DNA of 64,000 nucleotides, from assembly GCF_020882245.1 (NCBI RefSeq), contig NC_083598.1:62657858-62721857 (forward strand). The letters are read 5' to 3'. A program made the position numbers and the translations under genes. How positions within the stretch are numbered: the first letter of the stretch is position 1; each line of letters opens with the position of its first letter. The notes beneath the pieces were generated by a model. That model did not search any database. It was not told the origin of the DNA and saw nothing but the letters and a program-made list of their open reading frames with translations. This document shows positions 1 to 13,620 of the stretch, one piece after another. This stretch comes from Rhopalosiphum padi (lineage: Eukaryota > Arthropoda > Insecta > Hemiptera > Aphididae).

Positions 1-2817
1 TCTCAAAATTATTAAAACCTAGAAAATATTTTAAGGAAAATTACCCCTTAGTTATTTCAAAGCGGAACGAGTCTAATATATTCCAATTAATTTTAAGTGT
101 TTAATCTTAATACCAAATTGAAGTACCGTAATTATTTAATCATAAATTCTGAAATTCAAAGACTTAATTTCCTAACGACGAATTTCAAATAATTATTTAA
201 TTGTATGATATTTCATTCACGAAATTAATATTAACTATACCTTACGACTATATTTGAAGTAATTATTATATTTGTTATGTGAGTTTTATTTTTTATGAGT
301 GTTATGACCTCAATGACTTTCAAATGATATTTCAACTAATTTATTTTTAGAATTACGACTTATTAGGTCAAAATAATTAAGTTAATTTATTTCTCAGAAC
401 AGTCAGAGCTAATATCTTTTAAAACTTTATCAATGTCTGCATAAAAATATTTAATATACTTTTAAATAACTTATATCCTATTCTGAATTGTAAATAAATA
501 TTAAAAATATAATGTATGTCCCACCTGTAATAATTTTTTATAAAATGAAAGTAAAAATTTAAAACCAAAAAGTACAATTATAATTTATTTACATTTATAT
601 TCCTTATTGGTTTAGACTATATAATCAAATATAGCATGCCTATAATTATATAAATTAAATTAAATTAAAAAATTATATTATTTATATCTTTGGACTATTG
701 AATTAATTTTAAGATTATTTACTTATTTTAATCTATAAACTAAAACGTAGAATTGTAACAATAAATAATAGGAAAAATACAAAGAATTAACATTTATTGT
801 TTTCAATGTTATATGGACAAAATTAAAACCCTGAGATTATGATAAAATAAAAGTTTATTTTAAACGTTTAACATCTAATGCAGTCTTGATAACTTATTTT
901 CACTTGTTAATTAATTGATGTATTTTGTGTTCATTAAATTAAAAAAAAAACCATTTGAAACAAAATTAAATAAAAATTATGATTATGTTGTCGTTAAAAA
1001 AAAGTTAACTTTAAATAAATAATTAGCAGAAAAATGAACTGTTTAATTGAATTATCGATTAATCGTGAATGACAACCATCGCAACAATTGAAATAACTTT
1101 GTTAGTTACTTAATTCAAGAGTGTAATTCTACTTAATATTTTTTTTCAGAATAAAATAACTTTATTAAATCCTTTTTATTCATATTTGTTTAAAGATTTA
1201 TCTCTTTGCATTCTTAAAGTTTTGCATGCATAATTTATCAACCTATTTTTTTTTATCAAGCAAATTTCATATGACATATTCAATATTTCAACAAGTTATA
1301 CATCATACATTGATTAAGTTTAATAATATTTTCACCATACCTTATTAACTATTAAATGAGTATGATTATTTAGTGATCAGACGTAAAATGGTATCTGCTT
1401 TGGAAATAATTCAAAAATACCTAACAATGTCACATTATATATCTTGAGTGAACAGATTTTAGCAAAATCTTCGCGATAACATAATATTATAAATTATGAT
1501 ATTACATTTCTTCGTAAGGCTCTACATAAACGCCAAGCAGTAAATTACACTTTAATTACTCACTTTTCGTGAGTGAACGCGATTAATTCACTCCTCCAAC
1601 TCTCGACCAAATTCTAATGTTTTCCAAAAATCTGTGAGAGTTAAAATTGTTTTTTCCTCGTTTAAGCTCATTTCGCCGTCTACATTTTTTGTCAAATCTA
1701 CTGTTATTATAATGTTGGCGTCCATAAAACGCCGCACTCGTCAAACGGCGGTATCTGAAGTCTTATATATACGAACCTGGTCAAATTTATCGAGTTCATT
1801 TTCTTTTCTTTCTACGACAACCTTATGGTTTTTTTTTTTATCTTGTTTATATAAACTGAAACATTTTTGAAATTATATTAGACGTAAGAACATAATAATT
1901 TAGTCACATAAAACATTTTGAAAATGGTAAATATTTTTTTTTGCGAGACATAGATTACCGGTTAAAGCATCAAACACTGTGATTTTCCTGTAATTTTAGG
2001 GTACACACACCGCTGCAATAGACAGAATGATACCGATACGGTCACTGCGACGATAAAGTTATTGCTCATGGATTTATGTCTGGCAATTAATCACATCGGT
2101 ACGATATTACCGTATTGGTAACGATGTAGCGATTTGTCTCATACACCCATGAAGTAACTCTATGGATACAACCTTACCACGAGTCCATGATTGTATCGGT
2201 ACTTTCCACAACGTTCCCATCTCTAATATCTATAATCGTACCGAGCCTACCGGCTACCACAGCCAGTAATGAATGGACTTGTAACTTGTTAATGTAAAAT
2301 CTAGTTTTTAAGTGAACCAATAATATTGTCAAACGTGGTACGGACCTCACGGGAAAACATCAAAATTAACAACTATATACAATACTCATCGAATATATAG
2401 ATGCTGCTGAGAACTACATATACGATTGAACCCGTTTTACCTTTTCAGATGAAAACAAAGTAACATGATTACGCTTCATGAAATATTTGTATTGACCTTT
2501 TAACAATTTTGCTTCCAAATGTTATAGGCTTGAAAATTAGGATTGGCCACAAAATTGAACTGTTGGTTTTGTTAAAAATTGTTTCACATTATGACATAAG
2601 TATATACAATACACAATCTAAAAATATTAGTATAAAAAATTATATACGCATTACGCCTATAATATACGTACTTATACTTACGTACTTTTTATATGAAATA
2701 CCTGTTTGTTATATGGCTTTTAGGATATCGGTCACTACCAAGGCAATGAGGTTTTATTGTATAGATTGAAATTAATCCTAGCTTGTAAGCCTACTTATAC
2801 GTATATAATATTATGTC
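1..2817. other. AT-rich intergenic DNA, no gene seen
   Basis: Very AT-rich with many homopolymer runs. The few short open frames show no recognisable domain, no splice-supported extension and no coding-like composition. A somewhat less AT-rich patch at about 2000-2280 has repeated ACCGAT/ATCGGT-like words but no frame I could recognise. Confidence 0.6.
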
Positions 2818-3216
2818 GGTACTATTGTTACGTGTGATCTACTGATTACCTGACAGCGGTAATCGATCAAAAATTGTTTTTTAAAATATATTTACGGTAC
2901 AGGTAGGTTGTAGGTAGCATGGTTATTATTTATAATCGCCTATCAGTATAATTAAGATAAATAAACAACCTTGATGATTTCTATTATAAAAAGTATCAAA
3001 ACTACCAGATTAATGAAAATAATTTATTTTACAATATATTTTATTATTTCATTTAGTTTTATATTATTCATTTAAATTTTATTTTTTATAATTTTTCTTA
3101 TGTTGAATTTTTTGTAATATAAAACAACAATAATAAACATATCAACAAAAACAAATAGGTAAATCACACGCAACAACAAAAATTGATAGGTAGATCACAC
3201 GTAACAATGCAGTACC
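2818..3216. mobile_element. hAT-like MITE with TIRs and a target duplication
   Basis: The left end (from 2818) and the reverse complement of the right end (to 3216) share GGTACT followed, after a 2-base difference, by ATTGTTACGTGTGATCTAC, giving terminal inverted repeats of about 27 bp. The element is flanked by ATTATGT at 2810-2816 and again at 3217-3223. The next base differs (C versus T), so this is a 7-bp exact or 8-bp one-mismatch duplication, as expected for hAT insertions. A diverged second copy of the GGTAAATCACACG-type subterminal word lies just inside the right end. The 399-bp interior has no coding capacity, so the element is non-autonomous. Confidence 0.65.
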
Positions 3217-3223
3217 ATTATGT

Positions 3224-6200
3224 TATCGTGCATATACATCACCACCGCGTGCTGTCCTCAGTGTTAAAATATTATTTCACGGACATAAATCATTTCTCCG
3301 GAGAGATGTCCCACTGGTGAGAGGCGGAGAGAAACGTGAAGAGTCGAATGGAGTGAGATCGAAGACGGGGAAGCCATCATCCCCCTTTATTGACCTACCC
3401 CTGACCGCTGTCGACATCTACCGCGTTATTTATTCCGATAATGAAAATTGACTGCATAACCTTCCCCGCCGCCAGACACCCCGAAACCACACATCCAACA
3501 CTCACACATTGGAACATAACAGTGACAATCGTCTACACAGCCGTGCAAATATGCACCACGAACCTTGTTGGGGGCATTATGTCGATGGACTATCTGGTCG
3601 TTCCGATAATATTAATATATTTTATTTTATTATAATTTCCGGGCTTTTTTTTTTTTTTGTTTATCTGTATATTTTACCACACTCGTATAATGTCCTTAGT
3701 GTTTTATTTATTTATTTTTTAATATCTTAATTATTGGTTCGATACCATATTATTATAAAAATTATTATCCTTATTACTGCGCATATATATATTATATATA
3801 TGATATATCATTTATGTTAAAAACTTAATCATAACTGTTATTGTAAGGCTACTTGTGACACATAGGCTGCTATTTATATAATAATATGATAGTCGTTTTT
3901 TATACATCATTCAATTACATTTCTCCTGGGATCAAATCACTCGGGTTATTTATATAAACACACCGTGTGTAAATTATCAATCGTTGTTAAAAAAATGCAA
4001 ATTCAAAAATAACTTTTAAATCTTTATATTTTATATTTTTATGTCACATTTTATTATTTGTTTGTTGTTATTAATATTAGAACTCATTCATCCAATAAAC
4101 ATTTTCAATAATAAAATATATTTTATTTATATAGTGTTCTGTTTACAGTTCCTTTTACTCTAAATACATATTTGTTGATATAACGTTACAACTATATTTA
4201 TTTTTCAAGACAAAAACATCACTTTGATTTTAAACTTTATGTTAAGATATACGTCAAGGAAGTCACCATAGTTAGTGTCCATTTAAACACGTTTAAGCAT
4301 TATTACATGTGACAACTTTTGTTGTTGTGTCGCCCTTACTTCAACAGTTCAACTAACCGGTCACAATTTTAATGTTTTTCACTAATTTTAAATAATAAAG
4401 AGTGAAAAGCAATTTTTAATACATTTTGAATGCCATTAAAGCCTTTTTAAAATTACAAAAATATATAATACAATATTAAGTATAAAATTTAATTAAGTGT
4501 GACACTATAGATCCATTAATAATTTAAAATTCTGAGTAAAGATAAAGGCATCATTTTATGAAGTATTAAAAAAATATATTAATTAAATATATTATAGTTG
4601 CACAATAATTAGATATTACATCTATTTAAAAATTGTGGTTATCGATGGTAACCTAATTTAAGGTATTTTCTTATATTTGTTAAATATAAAAGACAAACAA
4701 GCGTTTAATGCCTTAATCTACAATATAGGTTTATGGCTTACATTTACATATTACCGAGTTAAGAGTATAAGATGAATTATAAAAAAAGCCATACATTAAA
4801 GAATATATTATCAATACACAACCCTTACAATCAAAACCTCTACAAACGTTTTAAATGTGGTAACGACTATGTAATTGAAAATTGCAATTAACTTCTAATT
4901 CAACATCCTACTTGTCTTGTGCTCTTGGCAGGAAAAAGCATACAGCTAACTTCAACGCATGCCATAAAATTAAAATCTCTAGAAATCAAAAATGTCTAAA
5001 AATGCAATATTCAACCACAGCAATGCTTTTATACAATATAATTATACCCTATTTCACTAGTTGAAATTTAAACTTCAGTAAAATAAATCACATTACAATA
5101 ACTACTAAAAATACACATTACAATACGTAATCCTCTGGATATTGATCATCAACAATGACATAAAAAAAGGTTGTTTCCTTTATAGACAACCTATAAAATC
5201 TCTTATTGATTCTTTAATTTCTCGTTTAAATCCAGTTATCAACAATTTAATCCTTAAAAATTAATAATATCAAATCCTATCTTACCCATTCACTTTGCTT
5301 ACTTTGCAAAAAATAAAATAAAAAATACTTAAACTTCAAATATCTAGATTCTAGATAACTTACTATAATATTATAATTACTTATTTCCTGTGTATATACA
5401 TTAATACATTATATATATTTATTGAGTAATGGATATTTTTTTCTTCTCTGATCAAAATATGTACTTATTGCAGTGAGTTCCAACTCAAGATACGCGTTTC
5501 ATATATAAGAGGTACGCCAAAGATTCATCAATAATGGCGGACATAATGTACCTTCACAAAAATAAGCGATAATATCAACAAAGTAAATTTAGCCAATTGG
5601 TAGAATAATATTTTTTCTAAGAAACTAAAACATAACTGGTCAGGAGAGATTTTTTACGTATATCTATATTAAAAATAAGCTGAATAAAGCTTAATATTTA
5701 AAATTTTAGGTATTTAAAGTTATACCTTGCATCATTAATTGAACCTGATTAAAAAAACTGTATAACTTAAAATTATTTTTTAAGAAAAAATATAAATATA
5801 TACAATATACATATTATAATGTATATACTCTATTATTATATTATACAACATTATTTTCATATTTTATTTATACTTTTTAGAGCAATTATGTGAACAAAAT
5901 TTACAAGTAATACGAGGAGTATAATTAAAAAAATATTTATCTCAGGAATATGAAAGAAAAATGGTTGGAAACCGCTGAAGTATTATATTACTTAATATTA
6001 CTTATTAAAAATAATTTAATAATAATAAACCTATACTAAATGCTGGGATTTTCATTGCTACGGCGTAATTCTAACCGCAATGGCCAAAAATGCATCACAG
6101 AAGGAAAAAAGTACATTTTCTACAAAATGTTATTGTAATATAATAACAAAAAAAAAACCACATCGATGTTTAACGGCTATCTACGTAACTATATTATATA

Positions 6201-6300
6201 ATAAAACATTATTGCCAGTATAAGTTATGGACGCGGTGACAGGATAAATTGTATACAGGAGAGTGAATTCTTCTAAAGGACCATCGGAAGCAAAACGCTA
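3224..6300. other. AT-rich intergenic DNA, no gene seen
   Basis: A short GC-richer patch at about 3290-3610 carries overlapping open frames of 64 and 73 codons with no recognisable domain. The rest is AT-rich sequence with alternating TA runs (for example near 3785-3810). I see no gene in it. Confidence 0.55.
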
Positions 6301-6766
6301 CGCATGTATATAATATCTTATTATTATTATTATTGTTATTTATACACGTCGAGAGTGTGTTACAAACACTGCGCGTATAAGTGTGACAGATGGACGTTCG
6401 ACGATGATCGCTTTGGAGCTCGCGACAGTGTCGACTTTATTGCACGCATTACGTTATCTCGCGAGCTTCCGCGGTGGTATAACGTGAATTACATGCATTA
6501 TGGTGTAATGCTCGCACAGTATCCCAACGTATAATCATATTATATAACATATTTATCGTATGTGGTAAGGGTATTTTTCCAGTCTACTCGGTCGAACGCG
6601 ATCGATCGCCGATAAAAACAATAATAATATCGTATTTCGTCACGGACCGTTATTCGAAAGTATATATACATTTAGTACGTGATATATAACGTACTCCGAC
6701 GATGATATTATACACTACTAGACTGCACGCGCACAATGCGTCGGCGACAGCGACAATGACGATAAT

Positions 6767-6794
6767 AGTAATAATAATAATAATAATAATAATA
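6767..6794. repeat. (TAA)n microsatellite
   Basis: About nine consecutive TAA/ATA units, directly visible, inside the CpG-richer island. Confidence 0.9.
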
Positions 6795-6980
6795 TGCTAT
6801 TGAATTCAATTAGCAGTAACGCGCCACCGAGGAAGAGCAAGACGAGGTGTAAGTATATATTGTGGTGTCGGTGACGGTTGCAGGTAACGGTCTGCGGACC
6901 CGAGGAGTGTGTACGTATATAGCGTGTATTATTGTAGTTATATCGTCGGGAGTCGCTCCGCCTTCGTGCGAAAAGGACGG

Positions 6981-7011
6981 ACGACGACGACCACCACCAC
7001 CACCACCACCG
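6981..7011. repeat. (ACG)n/(ACC)n trinucleotide repeat
   Basis: Three ACG units run directly into eight or so ACC units, then a CGCC. Its translations (poly-Thr on one strand, poly-Val on the other) explain the open frames seen here. Confidence 0.85.
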
Positions 7012-7620
7012 CCACGGGTTTAAGTTTCGCTCGCTCCGTGGTAGCGGACGTTGGCGGGGGCATCACTGTTGGAGCGGCGGGTATATGTAGGGTCCGGGGG
7101 GGGGGGGTGTAACACACAGACAGGATTACCCGGCGATGGGTGTTCAACTGTGACGGAGATAACGCCGGGCGGCGCAAAGAGTTGTTATATTCTCTCCCGT
7201 AGCGGCGGCGTAAGTGATTCATTCGTAAACTTCGGTGGCCCACAGCGAAAAGGCAGTTCTCAGTGTTCCCACACACGCGCACACACACATGACTGCAGGA
7301 TCGGTCGAGGATGGAGGTGGTAAAGCCAAACGTATTACGGTCGGTCCCTATACATATTATTATTATACATACCGTATCATAGATAATAATAGTCATATAG
7401 TATTATATGGCGGGCGCGTTTCGAGCGGGGCGGCGTGGTGTATAATGCGAGACTTCGAGGTTCCGCGCCCGCCCCTCCGCGGAGGGGGTAGGGTTTAACC
7501 GCCGCGATTAAGGAAGCATCCGCGGCGGTGGTGGATTAGCGAAGCGATGAGCACCGAAACGAAAAAAAGAAACAATAATCGCATGAGTACACGCGGGAGC
7601 GGCGCTATGTAACTACAACT

Positions 7621-10600
7621 GTTGTCCGGTGTTGGACCCTAACTATGTATAATAGACGTGCAGAATATCGCATACACATAATATTATATATATTAGATAT
7701 CTATACAATGAATAGTAGAAGTGGAAGACGACCAAAATAGTTCCAGCGATAGCATCTGTATGGTGTACGTGTTTATTTTTTTTCGAACAGGTTTTACGCG
7801 CCATGTAATAATTTGCGCGGGTCCGCTATATTAATACCTATCTATGGCTTCGAACGAATTCTAGTGTATTATGCAACAATTCATACGTAATTGTCAAGAC
7901 TAGGCAATCATGTCACAATTTTAGAGCTAAGATAAAAAAAAAAATGCTCAAATCATGTATCTTAAATAATATATAGTTGTATCTAGTCAATTTTCTAATT
8001 AATTTAAAGACCTCACAAGTCGGAGTATCCGTTGTAATTAACTTGGCTTTTTCAGTTTATTCGAAAAATAATACGTTAGGTAATCATCATGTTTAAAACT
8101 TTAAACTATATCTTAAAACTTTAGTCAAAACTACTTAATTAATATTTTTTTTTCATGCTATATAATATAATTATTTTAACAAAAATAAACAAATAAATAT
8201 TCCTTAGTCCAATAGTTTAGTTGGCACAAACTTATAATTTCCTATACCTACTACCAGCTAATGTGCATGTGCAACAATGTTTCTTAATGATTATTTATTT
8301 ATTTATTTATTTTTTGATTTTACAATTTATATAGTTATATGACTTACGAGTGCAATAAGAAAATGTGATCAATTTGTTAAATGACAGGAAGTTAGCATTA
8401 ATGAGTAGACACTCAACAGTGCCATGGTTATTTAAAAACAGAAAAATGTTCAAACACGCTGACTTTTTTTAATTAAATTAAATCTAAATCGAATTTTCAT
8501 CATAAACCTTTAAACTTAAATATATTCTTTGATAGCAATTAATTTATAATTTAATATTCTTTGACTTAACTAAGCTAGCTCAAATCAATTTGTTTTTCAT
8601 CGACTGTCCACCTTTGATAATAATTTATAACCAATTTTTTGTCATAAATATGACGTCTGTAAATATTCGTTAACTCTAATTATAATCGTCCGTTGTGTAT
8701 AATATAACTTTTATACGTATAATCTAACGTCTAATACCGTTTAATATGCATAAATGATGATATCATTATATTATATTATAATAGTAAAGATATCATGTAC
8801 TAAAAAATAATAATATAAACATATAGCTATTTATGCATCAATTTGTTTGTATCCCACATTATTATTTATAAGATGGGGTTTTAAATTTTAAATTATATAC
8901 GTATACGAAACAGATTACTTTAGAATTTTAATATACCGAATTAATATAGAGAAGTAAATATACATTTTATCATTTACCTATAAATTACAGTATTTGTTAA
9001 TAATTAAAACTAAATGTGAGGAATAGTTATGCCTACCGCCTACCTACATTTATAACTTTATATAATAGCTAATTTAACTAAAAACATTTTAAACATCTAT
9101 AACTAAACGGTTTTTTGAACTCAAAAATCATTAAAACATTTTAGTTAACTGCTAATTAACTAATGTAGCTATAATAATATCAGTTATTTATATAGGTAAT
9201 ATACTAATATACACTATTAATTATATATTATTACCAAATTATTTTTTTTCCTGTGATTTTGCATGATAGTCGGCATGAATTATTATTAATCTGTATAAGC
9301 ATTGCCCAGTACACCGTGTAATAATCTCGCGAGTGGAAATATTTGATAATCCCGTTTGGTCGGTACACCGTCGACGTGTACCCCGGTTTAAATGCGTATT
9401 AAGGTGAATAACCATAAACATTATATACATACATATCTGGTAGGAGGAGTTAAGAGGCTTTTGCCTGCAAATTATCATCACGTCTGCAGACGAGCACTGC
9501 AATATTGGATTAATTAAAATTATTTGTCTGCTGCTATTTTATCGTAATATAACACGTAAGTATGAGTAATTATTATTTTATTATGATAGGCGTCCGAAGC
9601 AACAGTACCAAGATTTCTTAAATTTTATAGTGGTCAAACCACAGTAGGTACTGTGAAAGAAAAACTCAATACATTATAATATAAACACTGATAAAAAGTA
9701 AAATTTTTCATATTCAAGCACTCCAATGAGTTAACTTTGATCAATTATATTATATTATTTTTTAAATGATATAATCGTACCACAGGATTCTAATTCATGC
9801 CATCGTGTGAATGATTAAAATATTACCTTATAGCAAGTATAGAAATTTTAATATATAATAAAACTAAAATTAAATATTTATTATCCAATTATACTTATTT
9901 TATTTTTTTAAACTTATAATCAATTTTTATATTAGTGTAGCGTCGATATTTAAAATGGCATTTTTATACTATAAACGGTCATAAAGGTTCCATATTAAAT
10001 TTAGAACGAACATTATATTATACTCTGCAAAACGAATCATGATCATAATAATAAAGATGTTGGACAATAGTAAAACAGACAAAAGTTTTGTAATATTTTA
10101 AAACGTTAAGGTCTATTGACAACTCTTTTGAAAAAGACTATTGAAATTCGTCTCTGTGAGACATCAAAGAGATATATTAGTACTTGGACAATAGATTACA
10201 CGACTCGTGTTTGAAAAAAAATGTAAACAACGCCGTTTAAGTGTAATTCCTTCAGGTGCATTACTTAATTTTAAAATGTAAAGAGGAAGTGTTATGACGG
10301 TATGTAACTCGAACACATAATCTTTATAAAGTATTACATTGTGCAACACACTCAGACCCTATTTTTTTTATTAGTTTTATTAGTTAAAACAACCATAAAA
10401 AACATTAATTTAAACCATTTTTTTTCGATTCAGATACACCGTATTAAATTTAAAAACTGGTAACCTTTGCACTTAAAAGGTATCTATAGTGTGAAATCTA
10501 ACTGACTGTGTCGATTATTTTCATCAATAAATCTACTATTTTATAATTATCTGAACTGCTTAGTGATCCTTTTAGTGTAGGATCAATGAAATTATATTAT

Positions 10601-10800
10601 ACGTGGACCATCGAAAATATCTCCAGTTTTAGCGTTATAGATATTTGAAAAACAGAAGTTTATATCGCAACACGGCCACACTTTAGGTTTAGAAAAAAAT
10701 TTCAAATATTCAAAAATAATAATATGTTCTTCGAACGTATTAAAAATTCTAATAAATCGGATTTTACACAAATCCGTTATTGAATAATAAAAAACAGGTG
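7621..10800. other. AT-rich intergenic DNA, no gene seen
   Basis: AT-rich with an (ATTT)n-type stretch at about 8290-8315. An open frame on the minus strand at 9239-9502 (87 codons) covers a less AT-rich patch, but it has no recognisable motif or splice partner. I see nothing else here. Confidence 0.55.
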
Positions 10801-11168
10801 TCGGTGAAACGCCCTGTATATCATATCATTATCGTGTCGTGTTAAAGAGAGAAGGACGTCATTTGAACTCGGGCCGGGCCAAATATTTTGGCGCACGACG
10901 ACGGTTTCGTTACAATTCGCTTAAACCGACAACACAGTACGCGCGTGTGTAAGCCGCAACTTGAACGAGCATAAATATATGTACACGGCATGTACAGCAA
11001 ACAGCGAGTAATAAAATATACGCGACAAGTAGACGTGTATATATATATGAACACACATATTGTGTGTATAGTACGCGATACGCGTACAATGTTCGTTACG
11101 ATGTAGGCTATTCGGTTTTTGGTAACCTTGGGTCGTGTACACCTATACATAATTATATATGACGTTTG

Positions 11169-11174
<6 letters not shown>

Positions 11175-11251
<77 letters not shown>
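11175..11251. repeat. (TG)n microsatellite, about 38 units
   Basis: Uninterrupted TG dinucleotides across roughly 77 bp. The poly-Cys-Val and poly-Thr-His translations on the two strands are artefacts of this repeat. Confidence 0.95.
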
Positions 11252-11253
<2 letters not shown>

Positions 11254-13349
11254 AACCGTTGGAAAGGCGAGACCCGGTGGGACCATCATTCGCCATGGCC
11301 GCGGTATTATATTGTTATTATAACCTGCACAAGAGATTGCGCGTACGGTCGATGTTTACGGTTCGTGCAGGAAGAACCCTTTTTCGTCTCTTATCTGGCC
11401 CGTACATGCGCCCGGCATAAATTATAAAACGTGCCGGACAACCGGTGCGCTTTTAAATTTCTTCGGCTTTTGACACCGCCGCAGTCACCGTGCGCGGTCT
11501 ATCCAGTATTTTTCTATATTATTTTAATTTTTTTTTTTTTTTTTAATATGCAAAAATATCACACGCGCCGGCTTCTTATTAACGCACACAGACCTGCACC
11601 GCACCCTCTGCTCCCTCCTAAACGCCGCGCCGCTAATTATAATACCTGCCATTGTGTTTGAACAATAGTGATACATAGTGCTCGAGACTCATCTAATTTT
11701 CATAAAAACAATAAAAAAAAAAAACTGTCGAGTTTTCGAGTTTCAATTAAATCGTATCGATAGGTGCGTCTTCTCTCGTTTGAACTCGTACTGCGGGTAA
11801 ACGGTTTTGTTAGCTTAAGTAATAATACAAAGTATGGCACTTTCGGAAATGAAAAAATTACCAATCTCTGCGAAACCGTACTATCGCGTGCTGGCATTAT
11901 ATTATATAACGAGCAGTACGTACACAAAATATATTACCTATATAGTTTTAAATCGTATAAGTACGCGTGCTATTTCGGCACTGTAAAATTGGATATGGTA
12001 CATGTAAGTTAATACGGGAGAACATGTTCCGTGTGTAATTAAAGAAGGGACAAATCGCCAAAAATTAAATTTTATAACGCTGGAAGTGTAGGTTTTTCCA
12101 TCTATCGTCAACAACAATAAAACGTCGCACGTCGGTCGTAAGTTCATTAATGTGTACACGCTGCAGTTAGGCATAGGTAGTTTAATCGAGTCGACGAGAC
12201 GTTATTCGGAACAAAGTATGGGCAACTCCCCTTTGTCGAGTGGCTATTAATAATACCGAACAGTTTAGTTAGATAGTTGTCATAAACTCCTGGCTCGTTA
12301 TATGGCAGTTATGCAATGCGCGTTTATGGTGTATATAATAAACTATATATTATAATATGCTCAACTATTATACGTATAAACAACAGCGAGTTTAGGTCGC
12401 CGATATAATATATCATATTATCATATTTAAATTTATAAGTATAATGTCTTGTACTCTTGTATGTCGTCCTTCATTATTATTTATATTTTTTTTGAAAATG
12501 TAATAACAAAAAAAAAAATAAAAATAAATATCTGATCGTCTACATAAAATGTTCTGATACATATAATTCCGCATATTGTTTTAGTTGTTTAGACGATGAT
12601 TTCTACATAATAATATAGGCAAACGGGTCACAAATCGAGTATGAGACTGTTTTGTTGGTATATAACGTAAGCGCATATATAGTGCCTATACGCTCGTCCA
12701 CATGCAAGACGAATAAAAACCGTTAGCGTCTACGACACGCGCAGTAAACAATGATTTATAAAAAAATAAAACAAATTGTATGAAAATAAAAATAAAAAAC
12801 AATAGATTTCGAACAGTTATTTTTCTCCTCGCCCCACGCCGGATGATCGCCGTTAACGTCTCCAGCCGCCGCCGCCGGCGAATTAACCGGGCGCAGAGCC
12901 GTCAGCGCTTTAATAATAATATACATAAATATACACACACACACGCGCACGCGTCATGTACACGTCGCAGCAACAGTGGCCACATTGTCGGAGACTTTAT
13001 ACGGCGCTGCTGTAACGATATATAATAATATGGTAACTTATCCAATTTCCTCCGGTTTAAAGACATCGCCGTCAGATGACCCACGGGTGTGCGTAGTGCG
13101 AGCGCGCGAGAAGGGACGAAAGTGTGTCGGGCCGGGGCGACGCGAAGGTGGGGAAGGATATGTACACGCGCGTGGCGGCGATTGCATTCGACCGTTTGGG
13201 AAGCGTGAAATTAGATTTTCAGACCCGTAATTAAAATATATATACACATATACTCGTATATACAAAAAGGCCAACGACTAGTGTACACCATATAAACGTG
13301 TCAGAGCGTTTTAATGGTGTCGTTGCGTTCCGTGTTGGTTTGTTAAGTC

Positions 13350-13352
<3 letters not shown>

Positions 13353-13412
<60 letters not shown>
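13353..13412. repeat. (TG)n microsatellite with one interruption
   Basis: TG dinucleotides over about 60 bp, broken once by TTTG near 13381. It explains the short open frames that cross it on both strands. Confidence 0.95.
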
Positions 13413-13413
<1 letters not shown>

Positions 13414-13620
13414 GTGTCGCAAGTGTTTTTGTACGTACACATATTTTTTTTTCCGTTCCGTTTCGCGCGAGTAGCGTCTGTCCGTCTAGATCTTGTGACT
13501 AGCATTTTGCAAGAAACTAATACATATTATGGACCATACGGACCGCTCATAATGTCCGTTGACCGTTATTGTTATAGAAGAAAACCATCAGTGTAAATAG
13601 TCGTTGCGTCATCCTAACCC

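Larger units (their letters stand above)
6301..7620. other. CpG-richer island with simple repeats; possible promoter or 5' UTR
   Basis: This 1.3 kb stands out from its surroundings by abundant CpG (GCGCGTATAAG, CGGCGGCG, GGGCGCGTTTCGAGCGG). It also contains a (TAA)n run, a (CCA)n run, poly-G at about 7097-7107 and ACAC runs. Overlapping open frames occur on both strands, which is what repeat-rich GC DNA gives by chance; none matches a family I know. It could be the promoter or 5' UTR of a gene whose coding exons lie elsewhere, but no splice-supported exon was found. Confidence 0.4.
10801..13620. other. Second CpG-richer island with microsatellites, no gene recognised
   Basis: Several patches (10840-11110, 11250-11490, 12820-12900, 13080-13200) are rich in CpG and in words such as GCCGCCGCCGCC. 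They are separated by AT-rich DNA and two long TG repeats. Many overlapping open frames exist on both strands, but they are driven by the repeats and none shows a domain. The pattern would suit an upstream regulatory region or non-coding first exons; I cannot assign it to a gene. Confidence 0.4.

Noticed and set aside
6909..7498. Five overlapping frames of 67-152 codons in the CpG-richer island
   Set aside because: Simple repeats and high GC remove stop codons; the products are low-complexity and mutually overlapping on both strands.
9239..9502. 87-codon minus-strand frame
   Set aside because: No domain, no splice partner and ordinary length for a chance frame.
10842..11427. Overlapping open frames on both strands rich in Thr-His or Cys-Val
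   Set aside because: They are translations of the (TG)n repeat and flanking DNA, with no domain or splice support.
13231..13505. Open frames with Thr-His runs
   Set aside because: Produced by the second (TG)n microsatellite.
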